Source: Azadirachta indica
Taxonomy: Eukaryota > Streptophyta > Magnoliopsida > Sapindales > Meliaceae
Assembly: GCA_022749755.1 (NCBI GenBank)
Contig: CM040441.1
Coordinates: 20,895,475 to 20,959,474, forward strand
DNA: 64,000 nucleotides
Direction of reading: 5' to 3'
Below are positions 12,121 to 24,784 of this stretch, piece by piece (positions within the stretch are counted from its first letter, which is position 1; each line of letters begins with the position of its first letter). The notes beneath the pieces were generated by a model. It was not told where the DNA came from, ran no database searches, and saw only the letters and a list, made by a program, of their open reading frames with translations. Both the position numbers and the translations under genes were made by a program.

Positions 12121-13839
12121 GGTACGTAAGTGTATATGTAGAATAATCATATAACGCCTCGTGAATAAAGTTTAGGATGTAGGTAAATGAACCTATCAAT
12201 AACAAGAGCGCCGATGTTCCAATTTTGACTATCAACAGCCCGAAATTTTGACTGAGAATGTAAAAAATATATTTTCACCAACATACAATTAAAAATGAAT
12301 TAAAATTGGTCCGAATGACTAAGAGCCTGTGAGCCCCATATATGTAAAAAAAAATTTATCATCCTTAACAAACCATAAGAGAAATGATGGAAATGCATTT
12401 TTCTTTTTTTTTATCGTCACAAAAATATTCATATTATAATCATATGATTACAATACTAAATGAAAAATATAATTTATCATATAAAAAATAAAATTATGTA
12501 TTATAAACCTAAAATAATGTTTGCATGTCTATTGCAAGAGAAACTGACTCAATGCATGCATAAAATTCTGATCGGTTGTTGTACTTAATAAAGACTTTTA
12601 TATATTATTAGTAGAAAATAAAAGTTTATTTTTCTTTTAAAAATTTTTGCTTAATGCAAAAGGTTAGCGTGACATCATTAATTTATATTCCAAGAAATTA
12701 TCATACATAATTCGTCTATTTACATTCTACTTGTACATAACTAGCAACTTTTCACACTTTTCAAATATATGTGTGTGACTTTTTTTTTCTTATTTTTCAG
12801 ATTAGTCTCTCATTCTCAACTTCATATTAAGGGATCGTTTTTTTTTTTTCTTTTTGACTAAAGTCTAAATATAGTTATTCACATATTTAAAAATTGTTTA
12901 TTTTTTTTAACTTATATCTAAATATTTGTTCAAAATATTTAAATATAATTAAATTAAAGTTTTTGACGTAAATCTAAATAAGTAAATATCTGAATAATTT
13001 TATATTTTTACTTTTCAAAAATATCCCTATTTTATTAATTTATTTATTAACAAATTAAACTATAATTAACTATTTTTGACTTATTTTGGGTCCCCTCTAC
13101 TTGTCTTTTTAATTTTTATTTTTATTTTATACTTTAATTATTACAATAAATTTATATATTTACATAATTACAACTATATTATAATATAACATTATTTTTA
13201 TTTAATTTTTATTAATCTTTGTATCATCGATTGTAAATTTTTTTTTTCAAAAAAAAATCATATATCAAATAAATAAACAATATACATACTAATATAATCT
13301 ATTAATTTTTTATCTACTATTATGGGAATATAATCAAAATTATTATGAATACAAGTATATTATTTAAAAGGATATATATGTTAAAAATCATTTTTCACAC
13401 TTTTTATTTTGTCAAAATAAATAATTTAATACTTATTTTTTAAATATTTTAAAATAAAAAATAAACATATTATGCAAACTTATATTTCACTTAAATTCAT
13501 ATTTCAATCATATTCAGAGTTCAGATAAAAAAACAAATGCTGCCTAAGAATAAAAAGTTTTCAATCCTTTGCAATATTTAAAAATTTTGTTCTAGTAATG
13601 ATTGCCTTACAAATTCAAAAAAAAAAAAATATTTTTCTACAGCATCATAAATTACGATAACTTGATCATTTTTGTAAATATGTAGGAAAACTATTAGCTA
13701 GTTTAGTTATTTTTTCATAATATATTTATTATTTATAATTGACATTCAAAATTCAACAAAGCACATGTAAAAGTAATTATTTTATTTTTATTTATTTAAA
13801 GAATAGATAGCTTGTCCACGCTTTTGTTGTTCTGAAGAT

Positions 13840-14010
13840 GTTAATTATTTATTTGAAAGTTGTGATTTTGCTAGCTTGCTTTGGCATTGGCTAGCTTCCC
13901 ATTTCCGGATCACTCTTCAGCAAACGAGTTCGGTAATAGAGCTGTGGGAGGCTATTGTTCGTAAGAGTCTTAGTCCCCAATTATATAATCTTTGGTTTAT
14001 GGCTTCTTAT
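13840..14010 (+). pseudogene. LINE reverse-transcriptase 3' fragment, copy A
   Basis: The plus strand reads ESCDFASLLWHWLASHF, then VIELWEAIVRK, then PQLYNLWFMASYC. This is the zinc-binding end of a LINE reverse transcriptase and the start of its linker to RNase H. The last motif matches APQLQNIWFVACYC of the LINE relic at 239-769. After about 14010 the sequence passes into AT-rich tandem-repeat DNA. The same fragment with one start-side change is in copy B at 35710-35880. Confidence 0.7.
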
Positions 14011-14029
14011 TGCTTGTTTTATATGATTT

Positions 14030-14650
14030 TATTATTTATTGTTAATTTTATGATTTATTTATTTATTGTTTTGTTAATTTAATGATGATTTATTATTTAT
14101 TATCTTGTTAATTATATTATTTATTGTTAATTTTATGATTTATTTATTTATTATTTTCTTAATTAAATGCTTTATTATTTATTATTTTGTTAATTTTATG
14201 ATTTTATTTTTATTACTTTGTTAATTTAATAATTTAAATATATTTTTGAGAGTGTGGTTTAGTGTTTAATTATTTGTTTACCCCCAGAAAATCTATGAGA
14301 TTTTGTCCAATAATCTTATGCTATCCCAAACACACATTGTTGCGTTAAAAACTTATATTTTCCTCGGTTATTTAATAAAGCTTCGCATTAGATAAATTTA
14401 GTTTTAATATAGATGACTATCGTTGCTATAAAATAGGCCATGAATATAGATATCAATAATGTTGCCACGACAGATACTTTTATAACTATTCATTACTAAT
14501 AATAATTTTTTATTTTATTTTTAAAATTATAATTAAAAACTTGGACAGTATTTTAAAAAAAATATGTGAATAAAAAGCACTTTACATTTTTAACATTGAA
14601 AAGTCGGACATCGAAAAACTTTTCTTACAATTCTTCAATAAGTGCTCTTG
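14030..14650 (+). repeat. AT-rich repeat unit with conserved 'gtccaataatctta' block
   Basis: A low-complexity run of TTATTTATTG-like words leads into a more conserved block at about 14285-14640. The block includes TTTGTCCAATAATCTTATG, CTATAAAATAGGCCATGAA and ACATCGAAAAACTTTTC. The same block recurs near 17495, 19010 and 20630, and in copy B near 36125 and 40005. Confidence 0.7.
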
Positions 14651-15084
14651 GTTGTGGTCCCCTCTACTTCCTTATATCTATTTCCTAAATTAAACCATCG
14701 TTCATTTTTGTGTTAAAAACCAACTTTTCAGTGTTGATTTTCTTATCGCCTTTTTAGTTGAATTTTGACAACTATGTTATGATTGCTAGTTTCATAGAGT
14801 AAACAAATTAATTATAAGTAAAGCTGGAGCAATCAACTTTTCATATAATTATTACCTTTTGTGAATAATAATTACCTTATTCCAATAACTTTCTTAAAAT
14901 CAGCTTCAAGGGTATGGATGTTCAACTACTTGTGGAAATTAAATATTCATCCTTTAATTCGATGTAAAAAGTTTAGACTTCTTATTTGGCTTCAAGTTTA
15001 ACTCTTTGGTAGCGATGGCAAATATGTATCGTAGGGTGGTGCATGGATATGAATTTAGTTATTGGAATAAAGAGTGTGAAAATT

Positions 15085-15500
15085 TAGTTGAAGACTAAGG
15101 ACTAATTAAGATATGAGGGCCATACGTGGACATATCTAGAGGAAACAAAGAAAGGTAGCAAATGATGTAATTAAAGAGCTACACACTTGGCTATCCTAAC
15201 GAAAAAAGAGAAGGTAGACATCCTCCTACAGAGACTCTTGGGAGGAATTTCCCTCATATATTTCTCCTATATATGTGAGAATAGATAACTCACATTCTGT
15301 GCACAAAATTTTTACTTGGATATAACTATTAGAATCCTTGTGTAGAGGTTTTAGTAGAACCCTAACTGTAATGTTAGTATTTTAGAAAAAAAAAAATGAG
15401 AGAGAAAAGAGAAGAAGAGAAGAATAAAAACTTAGTTGAGTTTATGTATCATTTTATTGTTACTATACACAACTAATTTAATTTTTAGCATCCAACTATG
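15085..15500 (+). mobile_element. Probable solo LTR of a copia-like element, copy A
   Basis: The segment has LTR-like architecture without any adjoining polyprotein. It holds a leader with AAAGAGCTACACACTTGGC and a TATA-like CTCCTATATATGTGAG at about 15265. Next come GTAGAACCCTAACTGTAATG and a GAGAGAAAAGAGAAG purine tract, then a TTATTGTTACTATACACAAC end. Exact TG/CA ends and target duplication could not be fixed. The counterpart is at about 38525-38945 in copy B. Confidence 0.45.
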
Positions 15501-15903
15501 CCTTAATGTCCGGATACATTGGATTACTGAAAATTTCAAGCCTAAGTATTAGCATTAATACTCTTTTAAGTAATTTATTCAAGTTGCAGTAAAAAGAACA
15601 CTGGTGTATTAATTGACCTAACAGGTAGCCTTTTGATGCATGCAAGAAAATATAGTAGAACTATAATAGTTCTAGGATACACTTAAAATTTAAAAATTCT
15701 TGTTTGATTGTAATTTTTACAATCTTTTAGTCTAAATAAGATTTTACTTTATTAATTAACTCACACATAAATCCCCTATCCATAAGTAATTCACGTGTAA
15801 TTAGGTTTGTAATAGACACTAGTATAAAGAAGTCTTTTTAATTCATCAGTTTCATGAAAGTAACTAATGGTATTTCTTTTCAATTCTTTCCTTTATTATT
15901 TAT

Positions 15904-16838
15904 TTACCTCCTTTTTCAATTAAATAAAAGGAGAAATTGAATTCTATATGAAAAAAGAATTGATGTCACATAAGGATAAAGAAAAGAAAAAGGCTACGCT
16001 AATATCAGATTTTGCCTGTTATCAACCAATAAAATTTTATGTTTGTGAGAAAATGTTATTTCTCTCTTCTTTTACCCTACTTATATGCCATTCATTTTTC
16101 CTAGGTTTATTAGAATTTTAATCATAGTTGAATTCTAATTAAGATATACTAGGTTATTTGACCTTTTACTGGGCCTATTTAGATTAACTGATTTGGCTTT
16201 AGTTGAGATAAATGCTATTTCATCAACCAAATTTTCCCTTTCTATTCTCATCATGGGTCTGACTTGTTGTTTATGGGCTTTGTCATGATATCGAGTTGCA
16301 GCGGTTTTTAAGACATAGGAAAATAAGGTCTAACATGTGTTTCGACTGGAATGAATACTAATCCTATGAATCATGAGTGATATCGATTCAACTTTATATT
16401 TATAATGAACGATTGATCATACAACGATAATAATGGTACTGTCGCATAAAGTATTTAAAAAGAATTTCAATAATATTCATGAAAACCCAAACAGTTGGTA
16501 ACCACCAACTACCAACGGCGATAACTGGTTAATTGTTATGGGCGACAGCCATGGCACACTTTTACAATTTTTTTCATTAACACTTTGAATTATTTAATTA
16601 TTAATTACAAAAAATTTAATATAACAAAACAAAAAAGTTTATATAATTAATATTTTTATAGCACAATCACATAGCAAAATATAATTGTGTATTAAATTTT
16701 ATTATTTTGTTAATTTCATTACTCATTGTTAATTTTATGATTTATTTATTTATTGTTTTGTTAATTTTATTATTTATTTGTCTATGTCTTGTTGATTTAA
16801 TGATTTAATGACTTATTGTTTATGATATTTGTTAATTT
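15904..16838. repeat. Segment present only in duplication copy A
   Basis: Copy A and copy B run in parallel up to TAACTAATGGTATTT (15861 and 39301). Copy B then jumps to the sequence that continues in copy A at about 16839 (TTTTATGATT, then TAATGGGC). The missing ~935 bp contains part of a further repeat unit (16560-16830: CATTAACACTTTGAATTA, then GTTAATTTCATTA). The breakpoints lie in TTATTATTTATTTA words on both sides. Deletion from copy B between short AT-rich direct repeats is therefore more likely than insertion into copy A. Confidence 0.65.
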
Positions 16839-18059
16839 TATGATTCTATTATTTATTATTTTAATAATGGGCCAACAACAGTTAGCAATGGTCGACTATG
16901 GTAGTCAATCTAGCTGTAAAATGTTCAATAAAAAGATGACATTTATTATAATGACATGTAAGTATCACATGTTTTTTGACGCAATCATGAGAGTAAATCA
17001 ATAATTGTCCTAAAAAATAAAAATTTTTGTTATTAACTCTTGAATTATTTAATTTTAATTAAAAGTAATAATTATCATAAAATATAAAAATATGTTTTAT
17101 ATAACTGATATTTTTTGGTACAATCACAAAACAAATATAATCTTTTATTAAATTTTATTATTTTGTTAATTTTCTTATTAATTATTAATTTTATGATTTA
17201 TTATTTTACTGTTTTTTAATTTAATGATGATTTATTATTCATTATTTTGTAAATTTTTTTTATTATTTATTTTTAATTTTATGATTTATTTATTTGTTAA
17301 TTTAATAATGATTTATTATTTATTATCTTGTTAATTCTATTAGTTTTTGTTAATTTTTATGATTTTTTTGTTGATTTAACGATTTTTTGTTTGTTATGTT
17401 TGTAAATTTTATTATTTATTACTTTGTTAATTTTGTAATTTAAATACATTTTCGATTATATGGTATAGTGCTTAGTTACCTTTTTACACCCAAAAAATCT
17501 ACAAGAATTTGTCCAATAATCTTATGCAATCGCAAACATGCATTCATGTATTAAAAACTTATCTTTTCATTGGTTATTTAATAATGCTTTGCGTAGGATA
17601 AATTTAGTTTTAATAGAGATGAATATCATTGCTATAAAATAGACCATGAATATAGATATCAACTAATGTTGCCAAGAGGAATTCTTATAGTTTTATTCCA
17701 TGTGATCACTTAGAAGATAGAATATGAATGCTATAAAATATCAATTAATAGTTTTTGTTACAAATATTAACTTTTTATTTTACTTTTTAAATTATAATAA
17801 AAAAATTGAATAAAATGAAATTACCTTACATTTTAAAAATTGCAAAGTCCCATATCAAAAATGTTTTTCGAAAATTCTACAAAATTTGCCAGTGACAGCA
17901 AATATAGAAAAAACTGAGTTTGCGTTGATAGGTGATATTCTAGTTACCGTTTTGACCAAGAAACCGTATAAATGACAAAGATTGGAAAAAGGATGTGGAA
18001 AATCAGCCAATAAAGACAAAGCTAGACTAAGACTAAGAGGGCTGTGGGCATCTATAGAC

Positions 18060-18090
<31 letters not shown>

Positions 18091-21000
18091 GTGGCTTTAA
18101 AGAACGAGTGAATCAAAAGACTAAGAGAGTAGCACGGATGTATGTAGACAATATATACGACTTATTGGAAAAAAAGAACGTGGAAATTAAATTCATTGAT
18201 AAGGACTATGACTAAGAGGAGAGGAGCGCACAATTTCTCATAGCAAATATTCCAAAGAAAGGGAGAAGGAGATAGAATGAATACACGGCTTGGCTATATG
18301 CATATTCAACGCTTTGGTGGCTATGAGCATCTGTCCAGAAATAAACTGTGGAATTTTACTCCATTTACATGCGAAATTCTGATTGGTTGTTGTATTTAAA
18401 AAAGATTTTCCTATATTAGTAGTAGAAATAAAGGTTAATGCAAAGCGTTAGCGTGACATCATTAATTTATGTTCTAAAAAATTATTCTACGTAATTGCTC
18501 TATTTATATTCATATTTATATATAATTAATAACTTTTCATACTTTTCAAATATATCTGTATCATTTCTTTTTTAATTTATTCTCTTTCTTAACTTCATAT
18601 TAAAAATAAAAAATTTACATTGAGAGTACAATAAGAATTCTAATGATATTCGTAGTAACAATCATGGTCAATAATAATTAGCAGTATTTTGTAATGAACC
18701 TACTTGTAAAGTTACTCAATTGAAAGATGACACGTGTTATAATTATATGTACATATTGCAGGCTTTTGACGCAATCACAAGAGTAAATCAGTGCTAAAAA
18801 GTAACAATTATTGTTATTAACACTTTTGAATTATTTAATTATTAATTAAAAGTAATAATATATAATAAATAGTAAAATATTTTTTACATAATTAATATTT
18901 TACAGTATAATCACACACCAGATATAGTGTTTATTAAATTATTTTTATTTTTTATTAATTTTATTACTTATTGTTACTTTTATAAATTATTTATTTATTT
19001 TTACTCTTAAAATCAGCGAGAATTTACCCAATAATCTTACGCAATCCCAAACATGCATTATTGCACTAAAAAAAAAAATTATCTTCTCATCATTTATTTA
19101 ATAAAACTTTGATAATTAAATAAATTTAGTTTTAACGAATAATTTATCTTATGTAATTCCATGTGACGTAGAAGACAGAATATGATTGATATACAATATC
19201 AATTAATAGTTTTGCTTATAAATATTAATTTTTATTTTATTTTATTTTAAATTTATAATAAAAAATTGGATATTATTAAAAAAGGTGAATAAAATGAAAG
19301 TACCTTATATTTTAAAAATTGAAAAGTTGTATAACGAAAAAAAAAAAGCTTTTTTTACTATTCTTCAATAAGCAGTCTTGGTTGTGGTGTCCTCTACTTT
19401 CTTTTCTCACTGTTTTTAAAAAATTCAACAAAATTTGCAAGTGCAAGTGTCAGCAAATATAGAAAATAATTGAGTTGGTTCTGAAAGGTGAAATTCTAGA
19501 TTGCGTTTTAACCAAGTAACTATATAAGTGTCAGAGATTGGAAAAAGGATGTGGAAAATTTTAAGGCAGCGCCGATGTATGCAGACAATAAATATGAATT
19601 GTTGGAAAATGCAAACATGGAAATTAAATTCGCTAATTGCTTATAAACACTATTACCAAGACGAGAGGACTACACAGTTTCTTATAGCAGCTATCCGAAA
19701 GAAAAGGGCAAGGGAGATACAATGAATACTCAGATGGGGTTGCACATCATTTTGTTGCTGCATGGCTATTGAATGCTTTGGTAGCTATGAGTATCTGTGC
19801 AGAAACTGAGAAAGCGGAAATACGAAAATAAACGAAACTAAGGTTAATATAAATTTCTCATTTGTTGTTATATTTAATAAAAATTTTCCTATATTATTGG
19901 TAAAAAATTAAGGTTAATGCAAAATGTTAGCGTGACATCATAAATAATGTTCTAAAAGATTATCCTACCTATTAATCTATTTACATTCATACTTATATAT
20001 ATTAATAACTTTTCATCCTTTTCAAATATATGTATGTCATTTTTTTTCGCTTAATTCTTTTTCTCAGCTTCATACTAAAAATGAAAAATTTATATTGAGA
20101 GTTTAATAAAGATTCTAATAATATTCATAGTAATCTAAAAAAATGACATTCGAAAATGTTCAATAACAATTAGCAATGGTCAGTAATGGTGGTCAACCCT
20201 GCTCTAAGTTGTCCAATCAAAAGATGATAGTGTTATAATGGCGTATACGTATTGCAGGCTTTTGATGCAATCATGAGGGTAATTGTCCTAAAAGGTAGCA
20301 ATTTTTGTTATTAACACTCTTGGATTATTTAATTATTAATTAAAAGTAATAATAGATAATTAAATAATAAAAATACATTTTTTTATAATTAATATTTTAT
20401 AATACAGTCACATATTAAATATAGTGTTGTATTAAATTTTATTATTTTTTAAATTTTATTATTTATTGTTAATTTTATGATTTATTTATTTACTTCTTGT
20501 TTTGTTAATTTAGTGATGATTTATTATTTATTATTTTGTTAATTTTATGATTTTATTTTTTATTACTTTGTTAATTTAATAATTTAAATATATTTTTGAG
20601 TGTGTGGTATAGTGTTTAATTACTTTTTTAACCCCAAAAAATCTACGAGATTTTGTCCAATATTCTTACGCTATATCAAACACACATTGTTGTGTTAAAA
20701 ACTTATATTTTCATTGGTTTTTTAATAAAGCTTCGCGTTAGATAAATTTAATTTTAATATAGATGAATATCATTGCTATAAAATAGGCCATGAATACGTA
20801 TATCAATTAATGTTGCCTCGACGGATACTTTTATAACTATTCATTACTAGTATAATTTTTTGTTTTATTTTTAAAATTATAATTAAAAAGTTGGACATTA
20901 TTTAAAAAAAAAAAAGTGAACAAAAAGCTCTTTACATTTTTAAAAATCGAAAAGTCCTACATCGAAAAACTTTTCTTACAATTCTTCAACAAGTGCTCTA

Positions 21001-21110
21001 CTTCCTTTCTCACTGTTTTTTCAAAAATTGTACAAAACTTTCCAGTGACAGCAAACGTAGAAAATAATTGAGTTTATGTTCATACGTGATATTTCATACA
21101 AATAAAAAAG
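16560..21110 (+). repeat. Tandem array of diverged ~1.5 kb AT-rich units upstream of the WAK gene
   Basis: The same ordered landmarks recur. GACGCAATCATGAGAGTAA, or a near variant, occurs near 16979, 18769 and 20267. TTGTCCAATAATCTTATGC-like sequence occurs near 17510, 19025 and 20655. GATTGGAAAAAGGATGTGG occurs at about 17980, 19536 and 21110. The last landmark gives spacings near 1.56 and 1.57 kb. Two of the units continue after it with a shared ~150 bp tract (GATGTATGTAGACAATA, then TGGAAATTAAATTC). In the third unit this tract is replaced by the WAK coding sequence. Open frames at 17982-18215 and 19528-19725 are parts of these units, not genes. Confidence 0.75.
18067..18091. repeat. (AT)n microsatellite
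   Basis: A simple AT dinucleotide run lies within the first tandem unit and is absent from the two other units. Confidence 0.9.
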
Positions 21111-21139
21111 ATTGGAAAAAGGATGTGGAAATTTTAGGA

Positions 21140-24100
21140 TGTATGTGGACAATAATTCTTCACTGTTGTGTTAAAATTGAAGTCACTTGCAACTCTCAAA
21201 AGCCTCTCTTAAGGAAGTTCAACCTGCAACTAGGGGGTATTAAAGCTTCATCAGTTACAGTCGGTCTTCCTGCAATTTCTTCAGGTTGCTATAATGACAA
21301 CACCAATGTATCAGTTAACCTATCGGGCAGCCCTTTTTACTTTTCAGATTCAGAGAATAGATTCACTGCCAAAGGTCGTAGCAACTATGCAAGTATGATC
21401 GACCAGAATAATTCTGTTGTTGCTGGGTGTCTATCTGTTTGCAATGCGCGATGAGAATGCTGGAAAAGAACGTTGCTATGGCCTCAATTGTTGCCAAACC
21501 ATCATTCCTCCAAATCTGCAATATTTCAAAGTAAACATATCCAGTTTGAATAATTTTGACAACGCCAATAAACAAGAATGCAGGTTTGCTCTCATGCTTG
21601 CAAAAGATTTCCCAATGTACCCAGTAACCACATATTTAGCAACTGCTCCTGCATATCTGAACTGGGGAAAAGATATTGGATCATGTCTTGAAAGATCAGA
21701 TAGTTCGAATACCGTTTGTAATCAAAATGGGGAAAATTGTTGGTTATCATTAAGATTAAACCAGTATTTATGTGGATGCCCTCGCATCCGACGAGGATAT
21801 TGCCAAGGTACCCCTCATTTTCTATAAATTAACTCTTGCTGTAAACTGCTGTATTTTATTTTTAATTATTATTTTCCATGGACAGGTAGCATGTATTGTA
21901 TGAATATTAGCGATTGTCCCCAATGTCTTGCTGGCTTTCATTATTCTTCTATGGGCTGCACTGCCAACAAAACACTCGATTCCCTTGTAAAAGTTCAAAT
22001 TATTGCAGGTACAAATATCCCTTCACTACCTCAGCTTCAATTTTATATGTACATATAAATATGGAATATTATTTTCAAATTTGTTGTCAATTTTTTACAA
22101 TAGTAATTGTAAACTTTTTGCAATATAAAATTTGTTTTTAAAATTTAAAAAAAAAAAATTACAATATAAATTTTTTAAAATTAAATATTATATGGAAAAA
22201 AAAAAAAATTATACATAATTAATATTGTAAATGAGTTGATAGCAAATTTGAAAAAAAAAATTAAGAGTCAAAATATTATTATAATTTTTTATAAATAAAT
22301 ATTAGAATAAAATTATATTAATTGTTATATATGTCTTTTGATAGTTTATGGGTAAAATAGTCAATTTAAAATATGAATGGTCATCTTAGGGCAGAGAAGG
22401 TAAGATTTCCAATAGGACTCCAAACACATGGAAAGCCCATCCCAACGGATGAAAATTTAGATAAATTTACGAGAAATTGGGTAAGAAAAAAAAATTAATC
22501 CTCAATTTGTTAATGGAATGGGGATTGGTTTAACTTTCTCACTTTACTCCCACCCAATTCCCTATAAAAAAACATAATATAAATATATTATAAATTAAAT
22601 TTTATATATTTAAATATAATTTTATATTATAATTATATATTATAATTAAATGTAATTAGTAATAAAAATTGTGAGGTCATGAATTAATTAAAAATAGAAT
22701 ATACAATAAAAAGTAAAAAATTAAAAATAAAAAAGATCTTATATTGTGTTTCCAATAATATATTAATAATATTTTTGTTTAAATTAATTAAATTTTTATA
22801 TTACTAAAATTAATTTATAAAATAATATAAAATAGAGAATTGCTATAAGGATAGAGAATCTATTCCCCATGTGGGGATTCTCCATCCCCGTCCCCATCCC
22901 CATCCCATTAAATTTATTAGGAAACAAAGAGAAAAATGAGGCCAACATAAAAGATGAGGTAAGAAATGGGTTATATCTCCCTACTTTTACCCCACCCCAT
23001 TGCTATTCCTATTTCAAAGATATCTTCTTATTTCTATTAAAGTTCATAGAATATTTTCACATTTCTTTAAAAGTTAAAGGGGGGAAAATATAATATTCTT
23101 ATATATATTTGATCAAAATTTTACTATTGGGGGATGCAGGTTCCATTGGTGGTTTACTTGGAATATTGTTGCTACTAATCGGAGGACGGTGGTTACACAA
23201 GTTTGTGAAGAAAAGAAAGAAAATCAAGTTGCAGCAAAAATTCTTCAAAAGAAACGGTGGTTTATTATTGCAACAAGAGTTATCTTCCAATAAAGGCAAT
23301 GTGGATAGGATAAAATTCTTTTCTTCAAAGGAATTGGAAAAGGCTACTGACAACTACAATAGTAATAGAATCCTTGGTCAAGGGGGACAAGGCATTGTGT
23401 ACAAAGGAATGTCACCAGATGGAAGAATTGTGGCTGTTAAAAAATCAAAAGTATTTGATAAGAGCAAAGTTGAGGACTTCATCAATGAGGTGGTAATTCT
23501 TTCTCAAATTAACCATAGAAATGTAGTTAAGCTATTAGGATGTTGCTTGGAGATAGAAGTTCCTGTTCTTGTCTATGAATTCATTCCTAATGGAAACTCT
23601 CTCTCAATATATACATGATCAAACTGAGGAGTTTCCAATCATATGGGAAATGCGCGTACGCATTGCTATTGAAATTTCAAGTGCTCTATCGTATTTACAT
23701 TCAGCAGCTTCAATTCCTATTTATCATCGAGACATCAAGTCTGCAAACATACTTTTGGATGATAAGTATCATGCAAAAGTTTCAGATTTTGGGATTTCAA
23801 GATCTATAACAATTGATCAAACACATTTAACTACTCAAGTTCAAGGGACTTTTGGATATTTAGATCCAGAGTATTTTCGATCAAATCAATTTACAGAAAA
23901 AAGTGATGTTTATAGTTTTGGAGTAGTTCTGGCTGAACTTTTAACAGGACAAAAACCAATTCGTTCAACTACTCATGAAAAAGATAGAAGTTTAGCAGCA
24001 TATTTTCTATGTGCAATGAAAGAGAACTGTTTATTGGAGGTGCTTGATTCTCGAGTTCTGAAAGAAGAAGGCAAAGAAGAGATTATAATACTTGCTAAAC

Positions 24101-24384
24101 TTGCGCAAAGATGCTTGAATCATAATGGGAGAAAAAGACCTACAATGAGAGAAGTAGCAACTGAATTAATCAAGATCAGAGAAGATTCCATTATGCCACC
24201 AAATTTTGAAGAGATCATTGATTGTGAAGATGGTGACATAGTAGGACATAACTTGGAAACTGGCTCTTCTTCCACCAGAACTGGATCATTTTTTAATAAA
24301 GTTGCTACTTTTTCCATTGCACCAAACCTATTGATTTCAAAAGACGGTGATAAGATAGAAGAATTACTACCTCTAACTGCATGA
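21140..24384 (+). pseudogene. Wall-associated kinase-like (WAK) receptor kinase, 5'-truncated and twice frameshifted
   Basis: Exon 1 (about 21140-21807) encodes most of a WAK galacturonan-binding domain: KIEVTCNS, LSGSPFYFSDSENRFTAKG, then CYGLNCCQTIIPPN. Donor GTACCC is at 21808. Exon 2 (21886-22008) is a short Cys-rich EGF-like remnant. Exon 3 (23140-24384) begins with a membrane segment ([13 protein letters not shown]) and then the kinase: [11 protein letters not shown] loop, VAVKK lysine, HRDIKSANILLDD (from about 23724), DFG (about 23785) and GTFGYLDPEYF. All exon joins are in phase 1. Family members sit in the plasma membrane, bind cell-wall pectin fragments and signal through the Ser/Thr kinase. 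The signal peptide and first cysteine motif are absent, and their place is taken by repeat-unit sequence. Frame breaks occur at about 21443-21455 and in the A-run at 23594-23596, where one extra A splits the kinase N-lobe. It is probably a pseudogene unless these are assembly errors. Confidence 0.88.
22340..23100. repeat. Repeat-rich part of WAK intron 2
   Basis: Intron 2 (22009-23139) is about 1.1 kb and very AT-rich. It contains an abrupt C-rich stretch of repeated CCATCCC/TCCCCATCC words at about 22865-22907, with GGGGATTGG-like counterparts near 22520. Such G/C-run ends on an AT-rich body are common in non-autonomous plant transposons. Element ends were not defined. Confidence 0.4.
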
Positions 24385-24784
24385 ATTTCATATTTGGATT
24401 TGGACTATGTTTCTTGTATTCTCATTTTAATTCAATTTCTAGTATTTTATTATTTATGACTCTCGAAAATCAGTTTGTTAGAAATTTTTTTTTTGTTTAA
24501 TAAATAATTAATAATATAAGCCATATATGTTATCTATTATCATTTGACTCTATGTTATAGTACAAGTTTTATACCATTTTAATTGATCAATATATTATGC
24601 CATTAGTCAAATTGAATAATACAATAAATAAATTAAAAATTACAAAAAAAATACAATATAATACTTATAAGCAGTAATACTTACTACTTTTTCAGTGATA
24701 AAACAAATTTTAATGATAATAAAAATTAATTCAAGAATGCATAAAAATAAAGGTCTATTTGTTATCTTACTTAGTACTTAATTA
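24385..24784. other. WAK 3' flank, AT-rich
   Basis: Sequence after the WAK stop codon contains AT-rich words that could serve for polyadenylation (AATAAATAATTAATAATA near 24500). Nothing else is recognisable. Confidence 0.4.

Larger units (their letters stand above)
7860..17756 (+). repeat. ~10 kb duplicated block, copy A
   Basis: From ATGGTACCATG near 7870 to TCAATTAATAGTTTTT ending at 17756, this block is repeated in direct orientation at 29752-40280. The copies are very similar. For example, 10441-10714 is identical over its whole length to its counterpart ending at 32621. Elsewhere they differ by scattered substitutions and small indels. Copy A contains a segment at about 15904-16838 that copy B lacks, while copy B has two insertions that copy A lacks. 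The block is mostly non-coding. It carries a repeat at 9525-9915, a possible signal-peptide exon at about 12000, a LINE fragment at 13.9 kb and an LTR at 15.1 kb. The rest of the block shows nothing recognisable. Confidence 0.95.

Noticed and set aside
17982..19725. Open frames at 17982-18215 and 19528-19725
   Set aside because: They fall at the same place in successive tandem units and have no shared protein frame, so they are repeat sequence.
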